Below the pieces are notes generated by a model, which was not told the DNA's origin, made no database searches, and saw nothing but the letters and a program-made list of their open reading frames with translations. From Arthrobacter sp. (GTDB taxonomy: Bacteria > Actinomycetota > Actinomycetes > Actinomycetales > Micrococcaceae): DNA of 64,000 nt. The position numbers and the translations under genes were made by a program. The stretch is taken from positions 1 through 64,000 of the forward strand of contig JAPLAM010000010.1 of the NCBI GenBank assembly GCA_026393275.1, read 5' to 3'. This document shows, in pieces, positions 1-9,255 of the stretch (positions are counted from its first letter, which is position 1; each line of letters starts with the position of its first letter).

Positions 1-64
1 CACCCCGGCCCTAGACAGCAGTTTCGCCGTGCGCAAACATGGAACCAAAGGGGCAAAATCCAAA

Positions 65-85
65 GTTGAGCGGGTTAGACTCAAC
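65..85 (+). promoter_or_regulatory. HAIR-type operator (HspR binding site) upstream of clpB
   Basis: A GTTGAGC arm (65-71), a 7-nt spacer and an ACTCAAC arm (79-85) match the actinobacterial HAIR consensus CTTGAGT-N7-ACTCAAG, with six paired positions in each arm. The site ends 35 nt before the clpB start. HspR is known to repress dnaK and clpB in actinobacteria, so heat-shock derepression is the likely control. HspR itself is not in the window. Confidence 0.75.
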
Positions 86-120
86 CTTGACGACAGTCTT
101 TATTCCGGAAGGAGCTCTCT

Positions 121-2778
121 TTGGACACCAAATCCACCACCAAGAGCCAGGAGGCTCTTTCGGCAGCAGCCATGAACGCCTCGACGGCCGGCAATCCGCA
201 GCTGGAGCCAGCCCACCTGCTCAAGGCGCTGATGGACCAGCGCGAGGGTGTCGCCGTCGCACTCCTCCGCGCCACCGGCACCGACCCGGATTCCGTCAGT
301 GTCCAGGCGAGTTCCGCGATCAAGGCGCTGCCGTCCAGCTCGGGCAGTTCCGTGCAGCAGGCCCAGCTTTCGCGGACGGCGATGACCGCCATCAAGAACG
401 CGCAGAACGAGGCGGAACGCCTCGGGGACTCCTTTGTCTCCACCGAACATCTGCTGCTGGGCCTCGCGTCCGGAAATGACGACGTCGGCCGGCTGCTGCG
501 CGACGCGGGTGCTTCGCACGAGGCCCTGCTGGCGGCGCTGCCCGGCGTCCGCGGCGACCGCAAGGTGGACAACGCAGACCCCGAAAACAGCTTCCAGGCG
601 CTGGAGAAGTACGGCACCGACCTGACCGCGATTGCCCGCTCCGGCAAGCTGGACCCGGTGATTGGGCGCGACGCCGAGATCCGCCGGATCATCCAGGTGC
701 TGAGCCGCCGCACCAAGAACAACCCGGTGATCATCGGCGAACCCGGCGTCGGCAAGACCGCCGTCGTCGAAGGCCTGGCCCAGCGGATCGTGGCCGGCGA
801 CGTGCCGGAGAGCCTGCGCGGGAAGACCCTGATCGCCCTGGACCTGGCCTCGATGGTGGCGGGCGCCAAGTATCGCGGCGAATTCGAAGAGCGGCTCAAG
901 GCCGTCCTTGAGGAGATCAAGAGCTCCGAGGGCCAGATCGTGACGTTCATTGACGAGATCCACACCGTGGTGGGCGCCGGAGCGTCCGGGGACAGCTCGA
1001 TGGACGCCGGCAACATGCTCAAGCCCATGCTCGCCCGCGGCGAACTCCGGCTGATCGGTGCCACCACGCTGGACGAGTACCGCGAAAACATTGAAAAGGA
1101 CCCGGCCCTGGAACGCCGGTTCCAGCAGGTCTACGTCGGCGAGCCGAGCGTGGAGGACACCATCGGCATCCTGCGCGGACTCAAGGAACGTTACGAGGCT
1201 CACCATAAAGTCTCCATTTCAGACTCCGCCCTGGTGGCCGCCGCGACCTTGTCCAACCGGTATATTTCCGGCCGGCAGCTGCCGGACAAGGCGATCGACC
1301 TCGTAGACGAGGCCGCGTCCCGGCTGCGCATGGAAATCGACTCCGCCCCGGAGGAGATCGACCAGCTGCGCCGCCAGGTGGACCGGCTGACCATGGAGGA
1401 ACTGGCCCTGACCGGCGAGACCGACGCCGCCTCGGTGGAGCGCCTCGCTGCACTGCGCGCTGACATGGCTGACAAGAAGGAAGAGCTGGCCGGCCTAAAC
1501 GCCCGCTGGGAGGCGGAGAAGGCGGGACTGAACCGGGTCGGCGACCTGCGGGCCAAGCTCGATGAACTCCGCTCCGCGGCGGACAAGGCCCAGCGCGAGG
1601 GCGACCTCGAGACGGCTTCCAGGATCCTCTACGGCGAAATCCCGGCCCTGGAACGTGAACTCAAGGCCGCAGCCGAGGCCGAGGCGACCGTGCCGGACAA
1701 GTCCGGGCAGATGGTGGCCGACCAGGTCACCGCGGACGACATTGCCGAGGTGATCTCCGCGTGGACCGGCATCCCGGCGGGTCGCATGCTGCAGGGCGAA
1801 AGCCAGAAGCTGCTGGACATGGAACACGTCCTCGGCGAGCGGCTGATCGGCCAGGGCAAGGCCGTCACCGCGGTGTCCGACGCCGTTCGCCGCGCCCGCG
1901 CCGGGATCAGCGACCCCAACCGGCCCACCGGATCCTTCCTGTTCCTGGGCCCCACTGGCGTCGGCAAAACGGAGCTGGCCAAGTCCCTCGCCGACTTCCT
2001 GTTCGACGACGAACGCGCCATGGTGCGGATCGACATGTCCGAGTACTCCGAGAAGCACTCCGTGGCCCGGCTCGTCGGAGCCCCTCCCGGCTACGTGGGC
2101 TACGAGGAGGGCGGGCAGCTGACCGAGGCCGTCCGCCGTCGTCCGTACTCCGTGGTGCTGCTGGACGAGGTGGAGAAGGCCCACCCGGAGGTCTTCGACA
2201 TCCTCCTGCAGGTGCTCGACGACGGCCGCCTCACCGACGGCCAGGGCCGCACCGTGGACTTCCGCAACGTAATCCTGGTCCTCACCTCCAACCTGGGGAG
2301 CCAGTTCCTCGTGGACCCGGGCCTCGACGCCGGCGCCAAGCGGGACGCGGTCATGGCCACGGTGCACGCCTCGTTCAAGCCCGAGTTCCTGAACCGGCTC
2401 GACGAGGTGGTGCTCTTCGACCCGCTGACCGTCGAGGAACTCGCTGAGATCGTGGAGCTGCAGGTGAAGGAGTTGGCCGAGAGGCTCAAGGGCCGCCGGC
2501 TCAACCTGGAAGTCACGGATGGTGCCCGTGCCTGGCTGGCCGTCACCGGCTATGACCCCGCCTACGGCGCCCGGCCGTTGCGCCGCCTCGTGCAGCGGGA
2601 AATCGGCGACCGGCTGGCCAAGTCCATCCTGGCCGGCGACATTGCCGACGGCGACACGGTGCTGGTGGACACCGCTCCGGACCTGCTGGAGCTCACCATG
2701 GGCGGTCCGGAGGCCTCCGCACGGCCCGACGGCAGAGCCTCCACCGGCAGCGGACTCTCGGTCCGCCGCAAGGAGTAG
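121..2778 (+). CDS. clpB: ATP-dependent disaggregase ClpB
   Basis: Hsp100 AAA+ unfoldase that, with DnaK/DnaJ, threads and resolubilises aggregated cytosolic proteins after heat stress. The 885 residues show the full family layout: an N-terminal Clp repeat domain (about 1-150), a first AAA+ module with Walker A GEPGVGKT at 206-213, a charged coiled-coil middle domain (about 400-530) that separates ClpB from ClpA/ClpC, and a second AAA+ module with Walker A GPTGVGKT at 610-617. A C-terminal D2-small domain follows. The length is slightly above the E. coli protein (857) because of a short polar tail. The start is TTG at 121, with GGAAGGAG a few bases upstream. A HAIR operator lies just upstream and a strong hairpin follows the stop. 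The gene appears monocistronic. Confidence 0.97.
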   Translation: MDTKSTTKSQEALSAAAMNASTAGNPQLEPAHLLKALMDQREGVAVALLRATGTDPDSVSVQASSAIKALPSSSGSSVQQAQLSRTAMTAIKNAQNEAERLGDSFVSTEHLLLGLASGNDDVGRLLRDAGASHEALLAALPGVRGDRKVDNADPENSFQALEKYGTDLTAIARSGKLDPVIGRDAEIRRIIQVLSRRTKNNPVIIGEPGVGKTAVVEGLAQRIVAGDVPESLRGKTLIALDLASMVAGAKYRGEFEERLKAVLEEIKSSEGQIVTFIDEIHTVVGAGASGDSSMDAGNMLKPMLARGELRLIGATTLDEYRENIEKDPALERRFQQVYVGEPSVEDTIGILRGLKERYEAHHKVSISDSALVAAATLSNRYISGRQLPDKAIDLVDEAASRLRMEIDSAPEEIDQLRRQVDRLTMEELALTGETDAASVERLAALRADMADKKEELAGLNARWEAEKAGLNRVGDLRAKLDELRSAADKAQREGDLETASRILYGEIPALERELKAAAEAEATVPDKSGQMVADQVTADDIAEVISAWTGIPAGRMLQGESQKLLDMEHVLGERLIGQGKAVTAVSDAVRRARAGISDPNRPTGSFLFLGPTGVGKTELAKSLADFLFDDERAMVRIDMSEYSEKHSVARLVGAPPGYVGYEEGGQLTEAVRRRPYSVVLLDEVEKAHPEVFDILLQVLDDGRLTDGQGRTVDFRNVILVLTSNLGSQFLVDPGLDAGAKRDAVMATVHASFKPEFLNRLDEVVLFDPLTVEELAEIVELQVKELAERLKGRRLNLEVTDGARAWLAVTGYDPAYGARPLRRLVQREIGDRLAKSILAGDIADGDTVLVDTAPDLLELTMGGPEASARPDGRASTGSGLSVRRKE

Positions 2779-2806
2779 CCGCCAGGAAAATCAGACGAAG
2801 GCGCTG

Positions 2807-2844
2807 AAGGGCTGCCCGCCGCATTGTGCCGGCCGGCAGCCCTT
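2807..2844. terminator. Perfect 10-bp stem between convergent clpB and ABC permease genes
   Basis: AAGGGCTGCC at 2807-2816 pairs perfectly with GGCAGCCCTT at 2835-2844 around an 18-nt loop. It lies between the clpB stop (2778) and the stop of the convergent permease gene (2869), so it can act as a bidirectional terminator. There is no long U tract, as is common in high-G+C actinobacteria. Confidence 0.65.
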
Positions 2845-2868
2845 GGTGCGTCCGTGCTCGCCCGTCAG

Positions 2869-4188
2869 CTATTTCGCAGCGGCACCGGCCGTGCTGCTGC
2901 GCTTACGGAAGGTTCCAGCGATGGAGAGTTTGCCGGAGTATTGGATGGATCCGTAGCGGAACAGGTGCGCGGCGAGCCGGAGGACGAGGAAGCCGGTGAT
3001 GAACAGTTCCGCGATGATCACGACGGATTCCACCGGGCTGAGGGTGCCGAAGGCGTTGCGGAGCAGGGCGGTGATCGGGGCGGAGAGGGGGAAGTAGGTG
3101 AAAATCTGCACGATGGGCGCGCGGGGGTCGGAGATGATCAGGCTGATGGCGTAGAACGGCACGAAGATCAGTCCCATGAGCGGCCCGAAGATCGTGCCGG
3201 CTTCCTTGGTGCTGGGCATGACGGCGCCGATAGCAACGAGGACGCCGGTGAAGACGGTGAAGCCGCCCAACAGCAGCAGGGCGCCAACGATCATGGTTCC
3301 GGGTTCGAAGCTGATGGTGGACAGATCCAGGTCCGGGATGGCGAGTTTGTCACGGAAAAAGATGAAGCCGACGACGATCGGTGTGAGGAAGACCAGAATC
3401 TGGACGAGGCCGACCATGAACAGCGCGGCGACCTTGCCGAGGATCAGGGTGGTGGGGTTCAGGGTGGTGAGGATCATCTCGGTGACCCGGTTTTCTTTCT
3501 CCTCCAGGGTGCTGCTGAGCATCTGGTTGGAGAGCAGAATGATCGAGACGTAGAAGATCACCAGGAACATCAGGGGCGGCACGGCAGAGCCGAACCCGCC
3601 GGCAAGTTGGCCGTCCTTGTAGGTCTGGGTCTCGGTTCTGACGCCGCCGCTGGCCGCGGCTGTAAGTTGCGGCGAGCCGACCTTGGCCTGGGCCGAGGCA
3701 GTGAGGAGTTGCTTGGCGACGGCGTCGTACTTGTTGTTCTCGAAGATCCCCTTGTCGGAGCCGAAGGCCTTGACGGACTGCTTGGCGGGTTCGGCGGGGT
3801 ACACGAAGTAGGCGTCACTCAGTCCCTTCTTCACGTCCTGCAGGGCCTGCCCGGGATCCGAGGCCTTCTTCCCGCCCATGGTCGTGGCGATCTCCGGGAC
3901 GATGAGCCCGGAGTTGTCGGTGTAGGTGAAGGACATGGACGCGGTCTTCTGGGCATCGGCGCTGGCCGAGGACGAGGAGTTGCTCAGATACACGAGCGCG
4001 AAGACGATCGCGATCACCACCGGGATCGCAAGGGTGGCGATCCAGAAGCCGCGCTTCTTCAGAGTGCGGGTGAATTCGAATTCCACGACGGTGCCCAGGT
4101 TATGCCGGGCGAAGGGGCGTTTCGGGACGGCGACGGGGTTGGTCTGGGCCGCAGGGGCGTGCTGCGGTGCCGGGGTGTGCTGTGTCAT
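2869..4188 (-). CDS. ABC-2 type transporter permease (NatB-like)
   Basis: Membrane subunit of an ABC exporter, 439 residues. A cytoplasmic N-terminus rich in Pro/Ala/Gln leads into a first membrane helix (after TLKKRGFWIATLAIPVV), then a long extracytoplasmic domain (about 60-210), then a cluster of five or six hydrophobic helices in the C-terminal half. This is the NatB/YhaP architecture. The ATG at 4188 is preferred over the longer frame because it sits 5 nt after the stop of the ATPase gene, while the upstream extension lies inside that gene. It forms an exporter with the ATPase encoded at 4194-5126. The substrate is unknown; NatAB relatives export Na+ or small peptides, but the sequence does not decide this. 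Confidence 0.85.
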   Translation of the reverse strand: MTQHTPAPQHAPAAQTNPVAVPKRPFARHNLGTVVEFEFTRTLKKRGFWIATLAIPVVIAIVFALVYLSNSSSSASADAQKTASMSFTYTDNSGLIVPEIATTMGGKKASDPGQALQDVKKGLSDAYFVYPAEPAKQSVKAFGSDKGIFENNKYDAVAKQLLTASAQAKVGSPQLTAAASGGVRTETQTYKDGQLAGGFGSAVPPLMFLVIFYVSIILLSNQMLSSTLEEKENRVTEMILTTLNPTTLILGKVAALFMVGLVQILVFLTPIVVGFIFFRDKLAIPDLDLSTISFEPGTMIVGALLLLGGFTVFTGVLVAIGAVMPSTKEAGTIFGPLMGLIFVPFYAISLIISDPRAPIVQIFTYFPLSAPITALLRNAFGTLSPVESVVIIAELFITGFLVLRLAAHLFRYGSIQYSGKLSIAGTFRKRSSTAGAAAK

Positions 4189-4193
4189 CGGGT

Positions 4194-5126
4194 TCAAACC
4201 CCCGCCAGTTCGTGGTGTTCGCCGTAGACCTTGATAAAGACTTCCTCCAGGGAGGTCCTGGCGGTGGTGAAAGACCGCACGGCGACACCGCCGTCGATCA
4301 GGTGCCGCAGGACCGTTGCCTCGTCCCCGCCGGGGCACGGCGAGAGCTCGGCGCTGCCGCCGTCGTCGGTGACGACGTCATATAGCGGGGATGAGGGCAG
4401 CGCTCCGCTGTAGGTGAGCCTGTACAGGGTCCCGCCGAATTGTTCCTGGACTTCGGCGACGGTCCCGTAGGCGCGGGCGGTGCCGTCCTTGAGCAGGATG
4501 ACCCGGTCGCAGAGGCGTTCCACTTCTTCCATCTGGTGGGTGACCATAATGACGGTCGCGCCGGCGAGTTTTTGTTCCTCGATGATGTCCATGAGGAGTC
4601 GTCGGTTCACTGGGTCGAAGCCCTTGGTGGGTTCGTCCAGGATCAGCAGCTCGGGGTCGTTCATGATGGTCACGCCGAGCTGCACTTTTTGCTGCTGGCC
4701 GCCGGAGAGCTTGTCCAGCCGGGTCGTGGCTTTGTCGCCGAGGTCGACGCGCTCCAGGTAGTCCCGCGACCAGGCCTTGGCGTGGCTCTTGCTGAGGCCC
4801 TTGAGCCGGCCGAAGTAGACCATCACGTCCAGGACGGATTCCTTTTTGTACAGGCCGCGTTCTTCGGGCAGGTATCCGAGGCGGGCGCCGTCGCTCGGAG
4901 CGAAGAATTTGCCGCCGATGTGCAGGGTCCCGGCGGTGGGCTGGTAGATTCCCAGCAACGCCCGGAGCGTGGTGGTCTTGCCGCAGCCGTTGCTGCCGAG
5001 GAACCCGAAAGTCTCCCCGGCGCGGACATCGAAGGAGAGGTCCTCGATGACGGTCTTGTCCCCGAAGTCCATCCGGAAGTCTTGTATGTGCACAAGCGGC
5101 TCCGCGGCCGCGTCCCCCAACCTCAT
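4194..5126 (-). CDS. ABC transporter ATP-binding protein (NatA-like)
   Basis: Cytosolic ATPase of a two-gene ABC-2 exporter, 310 residues. Walker A is GSNGCGKTT (about 45-53). The signature is LSGGQQQKVQ and Walker B is LLILDEPTKGFD, which is characteristic of the NatA/CcmA-like group. A C-terminal extension after the H-loop (VTHQMEEVERL) has the DUF4162-like fold seen in exporters that move lipids, peptides or Na+. The stop is 5 nt from the permease start, so the two are translationally linked. No dedicated regulator is adjacent. Confidence 0.9.
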   Translation of the reverse strand: MRLGDAAAEPLVHIQDFRMDFGDKTVIEDLSFDVRAGETFGFLGSNGCGKTTTLRALLGIYQPTAGTLHIGGKFFAPSDGARLGYLPEERGLYKKESVLDVMVYFGRLKGLSKSHAKAWSRDYLERVDLGDKATTRLDKLSGGQQQKVQLGVTIMNDPELLILDEPTKGFDPVNRRLLMDIIEEQKLAGATVIMVTHQMEEVERLCDRVILLKDGTARAYGTVAEVQEQFGGTLYRLTYSGALPSSPLYDVVTDDGGSAELSPCPGGDEATVLRHLIDGGVAVRSFTTARTSLEEVFIKVYGEHHELAGV

Positions 5127-5246
5127 GGCAACAGCCTAACCGCAGACACGTGTTCCCGGTCTCAACGACAAGACGTGTGCGCGGCGGACGAGTTCGGCGA
5201 GCATGGGCGCGTCAGCCGGCCCGATATTTCCCGGCCGCGGTACGCA

Positions 5247-6203
5247 CTACAGCTGGGGGAGCAGGGACTCCTTGATGACGTTTCCGCCGTCCGCGACGAA
5301 GTAGCAGTCCACTCGCCGGTCGCCGGTGCCCCAGCTGGAATTGCTCGGGTAGGCCAGCTTGTAGCTGAACGCGTAGTCGCCGGACTTATCGGTCAGCGTC
5401 GCGGCCTTGCAAGCGTCCAGTGCCTTCTGTTTCAGCGGATCGCGGCCCGGGTAGGCATCGGAGGCGGCGTACGACTCGACGGCCACCAGTTGCGCCGAAT
5501 GCCCGGTGTCGCAGGCCACCACGGTGGAAGTGGGGGCATTCGCGTCGAAATCCTTGAAGCAGTCGCCTAGTCGGAAATCCATCGGGCTGACGCCTTCCAG
5601 CGGCAGCGGGCCGCGGGCGGGGGCCGAGGAGGAGGCTCCGGTGGCGGGAGCGGGCGAGGTCCCGGCCGACGGTTGCTGCGTGGCCGTCCCCAGCGACGTC
5701 AGCCCCCAGATCAGCAAGCCCAGCACCACGACGGCGGCCACGCCCACCTTTGCCAGGCCCAACCGTTGGGCGCCGGTCCACAGGGTCCGGCCAAACTCCC
5801 GGCTACGCGGTCCCAGCCGTGATGTCCGGAGCCGTGCCGTCTGGGCGGAAAGCAGCTTGCCGAGCTGGGGTGCGCCGGAGGAGCCCTTGCGCTTTGGATC
5901 CTTGGCGGAGGCACGCGTGCCCGGGGTGGCCCGCGGCGTCGTCCGGGTCCGGGACCCGGCAGCGGCACGGCGCGAGGTCGGCGCGCCGGCGTCCGGGCCG
6001 GGCTCCGCATCAGGGGCGCCGGGAACAAAAGGAAGGGCCGACGTCGGCGGGGCGGAGGGCCGCGGCGGGACACGGATGGAGGCGGGCACGCCCGCCGGGG
6101 GAGCCGGAATCTGACTCTCGGCGGATCCATCGGCGCGGGGGACATAGGGCATTCCGGCATCGCGGCGCCTGGCGTTCTCGTCGCTTGCAGGCTCTTCGGT
6201 CAC
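5247..6203 (-). CDS. Membrane-anchored protein with septum-formation-like C-terminal domain
   Basis: A 318-residue protein in three parts: a long disordered N-terminus rich in Pro, Ala and Arg, one membrane helix (around VGVAAVVVLGLLIWGL), and an extracytoplasmic C-terminal domain with conserved cysteines (GDCFKDF, VACDTGHS, ALDACK, VDCYF). That cysteine-spaced domain resembles the actinobacterial 'septum formation' family (PF13845-like). The function is not established. The GTG at 6203 is chosen because GGAAGGGG lies 8-11 nt upstream; further in-frame codons extend to 6374 without a better ribosome site. It could instead be a generic secreted-domain protein, since the family match is by eye only. 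Confidence 0.65.
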   Translation of the reverse strand: MTEEPASDENARRRDAGMPYVPRADGSAESQIPAPPAGVPASIRVPPRPSAPPTSALPFVPGAPDAEPGPDAGAPTSRRAAAGSRTRTTPRATPGTRASAKDPKRKGSSGAPQLGKLLSAQTARLRTSRLGPRSREFGRTLWTGAQRLGLAKVGVAAVVVLGLLIWGLTSLGTATQQPSAGTSPAPATGASSSAPARGPLPLEGVSPMDFRLGDCFKDFDANAPTSTVVACDTGHSAQLVAVESYAASDAYPGRDPLKQKALDACKAATLTDKSGDYAFSYKLAYPSNSSWGTGDRRVDCYFVADGGNVIKESLLPQL

Positions 6204-6507
6204 TCGGGAATTCACCCCTTCCGTGCATCTTGCCGGGGCTGGACGCCCGGCCGGGGGACCCGTTTCCGGGCGCCCATCAAGAGACTCTACCGAAGAAGCC
6301 TGCCGGGCCGCATGCTGGGGGTTTGCGAGCCGGGCGTGCCGGCCGGGTGCGGTGGGACGCGTGACACTGTCCACAGCGGCGGTGCCGGCGAGCAGTCCCG
6401 GCCGAAAGCATGTAATCTAGGTGTACGACAAATTGACCAATCATTCCGGGGCCTCACCGATAGCCAAGGTGACCACCTCCGGTCCAAGTACAAAAGGGGG
6501 TCACGCC

Positions 6508-6741
6508 ATGGGGCGCGGCCGTCAAAAGGCAAAAGCTACCAAGCAGGCTCGGGACATCAAGTATTACTCCCCGAACACTGACTATTCGGCCCTTCAGCGC
6601 GAGCTCACGGGCCCGGGAAGTCGTGCCACGAGCCACTTCGCGGATGAACCGGTCGAACCGGATTATTCAGCCTACGTGGATAAGTACGCGGACGATGTGG
6701 AAGAAGACGACGACGAGGTTGACACCCGTCGCATAGGTTAG
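6508..6741 (+). CDS. DUF3073 family protein
   Basis: A 77-residue actinobacterial protein of unknown function. It begins MGRGRQKAKATKQARDIKYY, the hallmark basic N-terminus of DUF3073, and ends in a very acidic tail (EEDDDEVD). The family is small, soluble and nearly always found near purine-biosynthesis genes, as here (purM and purF lie 1.3 kb away). The start is ATG at 6508, with AAAGGGGG 7 nt upstream; the in-frame extension back to 6421 has no ribosome site. A strong terminator follows. Confidence 0.88.
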   Translation: MGRGRQKAKATKQARDIKYYSPNTDYSALQRELTGPGSRATSHFADEPVEPDYSAYVDKYADDVEEDDDEVDTRRIG

Positions 6742-6795
6742 TCGACACTTCTCCGGCGCTCCTTCCCAGGAAGGGTGCCGGCCATGTATTCCTGG

Positions 6796-6839
6796 CCCGC
6801 CGGCCACACCCTGTTCAGGGCGTGCCCGGCGGGTTTTTT
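6796..6839 (+). terminator. Rho-independent terminator after the DUF3073 gene
   Basis: CCCGCCGG (6796-6803) pairs with CCGGCGGG (6826-6833). An inner stem (CACCCTG with CAGGGCGTG) extends the helix. Six T residues follow at 6834-6839. This is one of the clearest canonical terminators in the window. Confidence 0.88.
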
Positions 6840-6961
6840 CGTGCCCGGACGCCGCCGACGTGCCCGGACGCCGCCGGAGTGGGCCGGTTGCCGGGGCCCG
6901 GCGCCGCGGGCTACCTTGGACAAGCCGGGTCTCCGGCAGCCCACCCGCGGGAAGGACTCCC

Positions 6962-7741
6962 ATGCCCATTCGTTCCGGTTACGCCGCAGGAGAGGTCTGC
7001 TGGGCGGACCTGCAGACCTCCGACGTGGCGGCGGCCAAGGAGTTCTACGCTGCCCTCTTCGGCTGGCGGTACGAGGACCAGCCCACCCCCGATGGCCGCA
7101 GCTTTTCCAAGGCGTTCCTGGGCCAGGAACTCGTCACCGTCATCGCGCCGCAGAACCCGCAGCAGCAACTGGCAGGGTCCCCGGGCCGGTGGAACGTCTA
7201 TTTCGCCGTTGACGACGCCGCCGGTCTCGCCGCCGATTTGCCGCACGCCGGAGGGGTGCTGGAGTTCGGACCCGAAGCCGTCGCTGACACCGGCGTGATG
7301 GTCTTCTTTGCCCCGCCCGGAGGAGGGACCACCGGCGCGTGGCAGGCGGGCAGCCACTTCGGCGCGGGCCGGACCGAGGAGCCGGGCGCGTTGGCCTGGG
7401 TCGAGTTGCTCACGCCCGAACCGCAGGCCGCCGTCGGCTCCTTCCAACAGCTGTTCGGCCACGAGGTGACCGAGTACCCGCAGGACGACGGCGGAACCTA
7501 CACGACGTTGATGGTGGACGGCACCGAGGTCGCCGGGATCGCCACGGTGCCGCAGGCCGAGCGCAACCTTGAGCCCGGCTGGCAACTGTACTTCGGGGTC
7601 GCCAGCGTGGCCCACGCCGTAGCGGCGGCGCGGGCCGCGGGCGGCGTCGTGCTGGTCGAGCCGGAAGACGGCGAGGAGGCGGGCAGTATTGCCACGCTCC
7701 GGGATCCGCAGGGAGGCGTGTTCAACCTGCTCGAGGTTTAA
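6962..7741 (+). CDS. Two-domain VOC (glyoxalase/bleomycin-resistance fold) protein
   Basis: A 259-residue cytosolic protein with two tandem vicinal-oxygen-chelate modules. The first runs from about 8 to 120 (GEVCWADLQTSDVAAAKEFYAALFGW). The second runs from about 140 to 258 (ALAWVELLTPEPQAAVGSFQQLFGH, ending in LRDPQGGVFNLLEV). Both have the typical 'F/W-x-D-L-x-T-x-D' opening strand. This matches the actinobacterial CFP32/27-kDa-antigen-like group, whose substrate is unknown. The start is ATG at 6962 with GGAAGGA upstream. It is monocistronic and no catalytic assignment can be made from sequence. Confidence 0.82.
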   Translation: MPIRSGYAAGEVCWADLQTSDVAAAKEFYAALFGWRYEDQPTPDGRSFSKAFLGQELVTVIAPQNPQQQLAGSPGRWNVYFAVDDAAGLAADLPHAGGVLEFGPEAVADTGVMVFFAPPGGGTTGAWQAGSHFGAGRTEEPGALAWVELLTPEPQAAVGSFQQLFGHEVTEYPQDDGGTYTTLMVDGTEVAGIATVPQAERNLEPGWQLYFGVASVAHAVAAARAAGGVVLVEPEDGEEAGSIATLRDPQGGVFNLLEV

Positions 7742-8085
7742 ACGGCGCGAGGGTTTCCATGAGTGCCGCTTTGAGGCTAAACGGCAAGGTGGGGAGCACT
7801 CGATGCGTTCCGGAGGTAAAGGGTTAGGCGCTGTCGCAGTCACCCGGCGTCGCAGTCGCACCCATTCGCCAATAATGGCCGCTATCAGGGATCCATAGCG
7901 GCCGCCTGAGGCAAATCGGCACGGCAATGGCCTCAGCAACCGGCTCTGCCCCACTCTCGGCTTCGACAGCCAATCAAAAGTTCAGCGAATTGGTCCTGGC
8001 GGCAACTGCCCAGTGGTTGCAGCCACCACTGGACTTTTGAGTTGCTAAACGGCACTGTGAGCCCACGCCGGCAGGGAGGTGAGGG
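7742..8085. other. Gene-free interval with two inverted repeats
   Basis: No credible coding sequence is seen here. It contains a perfect 9-bp inverted repeat, GGCCGCTAT (7877-7885) with ATAGCGGCC (7895-7903), and an 8-bp one, CCAGTGGT (8010-8017) with ACCACTGG (8025-8032), the latter followed by a short ACTTTT. The second could act as a weak terminator on the + strand or between the convergent VOC and purM genes. Base composition is more mixed than in the flanking genes. Confidence 0.5.
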
Positions 8086-9255
8086 CTACGCGTAGGCGTT
8101 GACCATCCGGACGGCGCCGCCGTCGACGCCCTTGGCGCCCTGGACGTAGTCCGGACCGGTCTTCAGGACCGAATCGGAGTTTTCCCCGACGGTGCCCATG
8201 ATCCAGGACGGCAGGCCGCGGGCGTTCAGGTGGTTTACCGCGGCGTCGGCGGCCTCGGCGGAGACGATCGCCACCATGCCCACGCCCACGTTGAGCGTGC
8301 GCTCGAGGTCGGCGAGCGGGACGTTGCCGAGTTCGACGACCAGCTTGAAGATGGCCGGGAGTTCCCACGTGGCCCGGTCCACGGTGGCCAGCAGGCCCTG
8401 CGGCAGGACGCGGGCGAGGTTGGCGGCCAGTCCGCCGCCGGTGACGTGGCTGAAGCCGTGGACGGCGCGGCCGGCAGCGGAGCCGTTCACCGGGAAGGCG
8501 CGGGCCAGGTCCAGGCAGTCCGCGGCGTACACGCGAGTGGGCTCCAGGAGCTCCTCGCCCAGGGTGCGCTCGAATTCGGAGACCTCGCGGTCCAGCGCCC
8601 AGCCGGCGTGGTTGATGACGCGGCGGACCAGCGAGTACCCGTTGGAGTGCAGGCCGGAGGAAGCCATGCCGATCACCACGTCGCCGGCGCGGACACGGTC
8701 CGGGCCCAGCAGGGAGTCGGCCTCGACCACACCGGTGGCGGCACCGGCGACGTCGTACTCGTGCTCGCCCAGCAGGCCCGGGTGCTCCGCGGTTTCGCCG
8801 CCCACCAGCGCTGTTCCGGCGACCGAGCAGGCGGCCGCGATGCCGCGGACGATGTCCGCAATGCGTTCGGGGACCACCTTGCCGCAGGCGATGTAGTCGG
8901 TCATGTACAGCGGCTCGGCGCCCACCACCACGATGTCGTCCACCACCATGCCCACCAGGTCGAAGCCGATGGTGTCGTGGATGTCCATGGCCTGCGCGAT
9001 GGCGACCTTGGTGCCGACGCCGTCGGTGGAGGTGGCCAGCAGCGGCCGCTTGTAGGTCAACAGCCGGGAGACGTCATACAGGCCCGCAAAGCCGCCGACG
9101 CCGCCGATCACCGAGGAGTTATGGGTGGCCTTGACGGCGTCCTTCATGAGTTCGACGGCGCGGTCTCCCGCTTCGACGTCGACGCCGGCGGAGGCGTAGG
9201 TGATGCCGGTGTTCCGGGCGTCGTTCATGTCAGCGGCCGGGGAGGCGGAAGTCAT
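8086..9255 (-). CDS. purM: Phosphoribosylformylglycinamidine cyclo-ligase (AIR synthetase)
   Basis: Catalyses ATP-dependent ring closure of FGAM to 5-aminoimidazole ribonucleotide, step 5 of purine synthesis. Family landmarks in the 389 residues are ITYASAGVDVEAGDRAVELMK near the N-terminus, the glycine-rich GGVGGFAGLYD, the nucleotide/metal segment ATSTDGVGTKVAIA, DLVGMVVDDIVVVGAEPL and the C-terminal HVTGGGLAANLARVLP. It is somewhat longer than the E. coli enzyme (345), with extra residues at both ends. The ATG at 9255 overlaps the purF stop by 4 nt, so it is the second gene of a purF-purM operon. Confidence 0.96.
   Translation of the reverse strand: MTSASPAADMNDARNTGITYASAGVDVEAGDRAVELMKDAVKATHNSSVIGGVGGFAGLYDVSRLLTYKRPLLATSTDGVGTKVAIAQAMDIHDTIGFDLVGMVVDDIVVVGAEPLYMTDYIACGKVVPERIADIVRGIAAACSVAGTALVGGETAEHPGLLGEHEYDVAGAATGVVEADSLLGPDRVRAGDVVIGMASSGLHSNGYSLVRRVINHAGWALDREVSEFERTLGEELLEPTRVYAADCLDLARAFPVNGSAAGRAVHGFSHVTGGGLAANLARVLPQGLLATVDRATWELPAIFKLVVELGNVPLADLERTLNVGVGMVAIVSAEAADAAVNHLNARGLPSWIMGTVGENSDSVLKTGPDYVQGAKGVDGGAVRMVNAYA

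Noticed and set aside
2824-4227. A 467-codon plus-strand frame
   Set aside because: It is antisense to the NatB-like permease, with a repetitive acidic composition and no recognised motif.
7742-8085. Short frames of 22-31 codons after the VOC gene
   Set aside because: None has a ribosome site or recognisable content; the interval is better described by its inverted repeats.
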